NCBI RefSeq assembly: GCF_030409635.1
Contig: NZ_JAUFQF010000001.1
Span: 682,001-746,000 of the forward strand
Direction of reading: 5' to 3'
DNA: 64,000 bases
DNA from: Vibrio agarivorans
Lineage (GTDB): Bacteria > Pseudomonadota > Gammaproteobacteria > Enterobacterales > Vibrionaceae
This document shows positions 62,179 to 64,000 of the stretch, piece by piece. The notes under the pieces are model-generated. The model made no database searches, was not told where the DNA came from, and saw nothing but the letters and a program-made list of their open reading frames with translations. The stretch's first letter is position 1. The number at the start of each line of letters is the position of its first letter. The position numbers and the translations under genes are program-made.

Positions 62179-62790
62179 CTATAAAAGTATTTCTATCGCT
62201 TCTTTAGCAACAGGGAAAACTGAGACAACTAACAACAATGACATTGCAACATTAAAGCGCTTTCGACTTTCAGTAGTGGTGAGCGCACTTTGGAGCATCG
62301 AGCCAAACAACAACCAAACGGCGACACAAGGGAATGACACGACAAAAAATGTCCCTGCTATCGTCATAACCTGTGATAGGAAGTTCTCTGAACCACTAGT
62401 AAAGGCCGCAATTGCCCCTGTTGCGACGATCCACGCTTTCGCGTTCACCCATTGAAATAGCGCGCCCTTGATAAATGATAAAGGTTTGCCCTTTTCATCC
62501 TGCTCAACACCTTGCTGAGAATGGGCAATTAACCAAGCTAGATACAATAGATACGCAACGCCAACGCACTTGATGATCAAATGTAAACTTGGAAACTGTT
62601 CAAACAGCGTTGAAAAGCCTAAGCCGACGAGCAATAGCATCAGAGTGAAACCAATACAGATCCCAGTTAGGAGCGGTAGTGTACGCTTGGCGCCAAAGTT
62701 GGCCCCTGATGTCATCACCATTATATTGTTGGGCCCCGGCGTAATGCTTGCTGATATGGCAAAAAGTATAATTGAGAAAAAGTGTTCCAT
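62179..62790 (-). CDS. LysE/RhtB-family exporter
   Basis: A 203-residue inner-membrane protein with about six helices. The N-terminal signature ITPGPNNIMVMTSGANFGAKR is typical of LysE/RhtB translocators, which export amino acids or homoserine lactones. The GVAYLLYLAWLIAHS segment also fits. Substrate is unknown. It ends close to the converging helical-protein gene and begins 31 nt from the MreB-like gene, in the same direction, so the two may be cotranscribed. Confidence 0.87.
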   Translation of the reverse strand: MEHFFSIILFAISASITPGPNNIMVMTSGANFGAKRTLPLLTGICIGFTLMLLLVGLGFSTLFEQFPSLHLIIKCVGVAYLLYLAWLIAHSQQGVEQDEKGKPLSFIKGALFQWVNAKAWIVATGAIAAFTSGSENFLSQVMTIAGTFFVVSFPCVAVWLLFGSMLQSALTTTESRKRFNVAMSLLLVVSVFPVAKEAIEILL

Positions 62791-62821
62791 ATCAGTATCC
62801 TTACCTATCTAGTGCACTGAT

Positions 62822-63250
62822 TCAATGGGCTAATGTTTGTGGATTGTTCACTTGCGAGCTCTCGATCCCATCGACAAAAGAAACCGACCTGGCACCGATA
62901 CTTTCGTGGTTGTTCTGATACCACGACTTCAATGAAAGCAAGTCTGCTGACAGGTTCACTTCAAGTTTGGGTGTAGAGCAAATATAGTGTCTCCAACCGG
63001 TACGCATACTTAGCAAGTTCTTTAGACAATACTGCATAATCTTGGTAAACATCTGCGACTCTTTTTCCGAAGAGACATTCATCTTCAAAGGCCAGTACAA
63101 ATGCCCGCCAATTACGGCTTTATCTGAACCAAATGCAAGAATGTTCTGCTCTTGACTGTCAAGTGTGATGCTCGGTAGACACTCATAAACCTTGCCGTCA
63201 CTCTCTAGTCGAATTCTCTGCTTGGTTACTTCAATTTTCACTAATGGCAT
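62822..63250 (-). CDS. Short protein resembling the N-terminal half of MreB
   Basis: A 142-residue protein with no signal or membrane helix. Its order of segments parallels the first half of MreB: KVYECLPSITLDSQEQNILAF (compare MreB IVLNEPSVVAI...VAAVG), WPLKMNVSSEKESQMFTKIM (compare RPMKDGVIADF...MLQHFI), then a strand and GARSVSFVDGIESS (compare GAREVFLIEEPMA). The first phosphate loop (DLGTANT) and the second half with the ATP site are missing. It would be a degenerate actin-like domain; the likeness is by eye. AGGAAGGAT gives a strong ribosome site. Confidence 0.4.
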   Translation of the reverse strand: MPLVKIEVTKQRIRLESDGKVYECLPSITLDSQEQNILAFGSDKAVIGGHLYWPLKMNVSSEKESQMFTKIMQYCLKNLLSMRTGWRHYICSTPKLEVNLSADLLSLKSWYQNNHESIGARSVSFVDGIESSQVNNPQTLAH

Positions 63251-63547
63251 AGATTAATCCTTCCTTTACTTGGCCGATACTCAGGCCATTGCCATCTCAC
63301 CTTTGTATGCCTTCAATCAACTCAATAAGCAACTAAACACACAAAGTACAACTAAGGTAGCATAACAATGCATAACTACAGAAATATTAATAGCATCACA
63401 GCAAGTCAATTTTAGACTCAGGCTTCACACGCCCGACAAAACCATCAACTATTTGACGGTGATATTCTTTTCTTTTGTGCTTAACTCACTATATTATCAG
63501 TGTTAGTGCTATCAATAGCTCGATGATATTTGCAGGATGCATAACTC

Positions 63548-64000
63548 ATGAAGACAATCGAACAGCAACTTTCTCGCCTTGATTTGAACCTTCTGGTGTC
63601 ACTGAGTGTTTTGATCAAAGAAAAAAACGTTACGCGCGCTGCGCAGGTCCTTTACCTATCGCAACCCGCGATGAGTCGCACACTGGGGCGACTGCGTGCG
63701 CTGTTTGATGACCCACTGTTTTATCGCGAGTCTAGTGGCCTTGTACCAACGCAAAAGGCATTAGAACTGCAAGCACCGTTAGAGGAGCTGCTTCGAGCTA
63801 TGCAGCATCTCATTACTAGCACCTCCTTTGACCCAGCGACGACAGAGCACGCCTTCGCAATCTCATTACCTCCACTAATGAGCCAGTTCATGTTAGCGCC
63901 ACTTGCCAAAGCCTTTGTTTCTGAGGCGCCAAACGGCAGTTTAGTCGAGTTCCCGGCCCAACGAGACCCGATGAAACAGCTCGCTGATCGTGATGTCGAC
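63548..64000 (+). CDS. LysR-family transcriptional regulator, cut by the window end
   Basis: The first 151 codons of a LysR regulator. The N-terminal winged helix is clear: LDLNLLVSLSVLIKEKNVTR, AAQVLYLSQPAMSRTLGRLRALF, DPLFYRE. The effector domain begins at about residue 98 and continues past the window. The ATG is at 63548; the preceding 297 bp carry no other gene. It may control the divergent LysE/MreB-like pair. The coding frame is intact to the edge. Confidence 0.9.
   Translation, partial: MKTIEQQLSRLDLNLLVSLSVLIKEKNVTRAAQVLYLSQPAMSRTLGRLRALFDDPLFYRESSGLVPTQKALELQAPLEELLRAMQHLITSTSFDPATTEHAFAISLPPLMSQFMLAPLAKAFVSEAPNGSLVEFPAQRDPMKQLADRDVD

Overview
The window looks like chromosome of a marine gammaproteobacterium, most likely a Vibrio. 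The grounds are a TtpC/ExbB2/ExbD2/TonB2 operon with a DUF3450 protein and a TPR protein, a two-CBM GH18 chitinase, a KdgM-type porin plus a PL15-type oligoalginate lyase, a DUF3466 protein, and a ToxR-like membrane regulator pair. No rRNA, tRNA, CRISPR array, prophage or intact transposon was seen. The species was not determined.

Layout. 0-4.3 kb: the 3' part of an L,D-transpeptidase gene, a secreted two-repeat DUF1566 protein and a BaeSR-like two-component pair. 4.4-8.1 kb: a minus-strand catabolic operon (VOC protein, DhaK, DhaL, LsrF-like aldolase, DUF1097 membrane protein). 8.1-9.1 kb: a small accessory patch with four direct repeats, an orphan IS30-type DNA-binding domain, a 25-codon hydrophobic ORF and a long hairpin. 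9-12.9 kb: a LysR regulator divergent from an amino-acid ABC importer. 13-16 kb: a TetR-like regulator, two esterases and a YehS-type protein. 16-21.3 kb: alpha-galactosidase, a YidK-type sodium symporter and a LacI regulator. 21.4-23.2 kb: an aminotransferase, a small exported protein and an RRM protein. 23.2-30.7 kb: a ureide operon (allantoate amidohydrolase-type, PucG-type aminotransferase, amidase, RpiR regulator, ABC importer). 31-35.8 kb: the TonB2 operon. 36-39.8 kb: a REC-HD-GYP protein, an anaerobic sulfatase maturase, an OmpA-type lipoprotein and a small unknown. 40-46.8 kb: chitinase, a MATE exporter, an AraC regulator and a serine hydrolase. 47-59.2 kb: KdgM porin, a secreted lipoprotein, a hybrid kinase, an Ig-like protein, a ToxR-like two-gene system, an exported acetamidase-family protein and oligoalginate lyase. 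59.5-64 kb: a DUF3466 protein, a LysE exporter, a short protein resembling half of MreB, and a LysR regulator cut by the window end.

The main themes are polysaccharide and oligosaccharide use (chitin, alginate, galactosides), nitrogen scavenging (two amino-acid-type ABC importers, ureides), TonB-dependent uptake and membrane-based sensing. Thirteen copies of a GGGGTCAGAGCC...GGCTCTGACCCC palindrome, plus one compensatory variant, lie between genes throughout. Some of them serve as terminators.

The most interesting signals are: (1) the VOC-DhaK-DhaL-LsrF operon, which could be a non-homologous counterpart of the LsrK-LsrG-LsrF route; (2) the ToxR-like regulator with a small membrane partner, laid out like VtrA/VtrC; (3) the 8.1-9.0 kb patch with direct repeats and a micro-ORF behind a hairpin; (4) a shared TTGTAATACAA operator linking the oligoalginate lyase to the porin/lipoprotein upstream region; (5) an MreB-like half protein. 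Functions are inferred from remembered family motifs; no searches were run.
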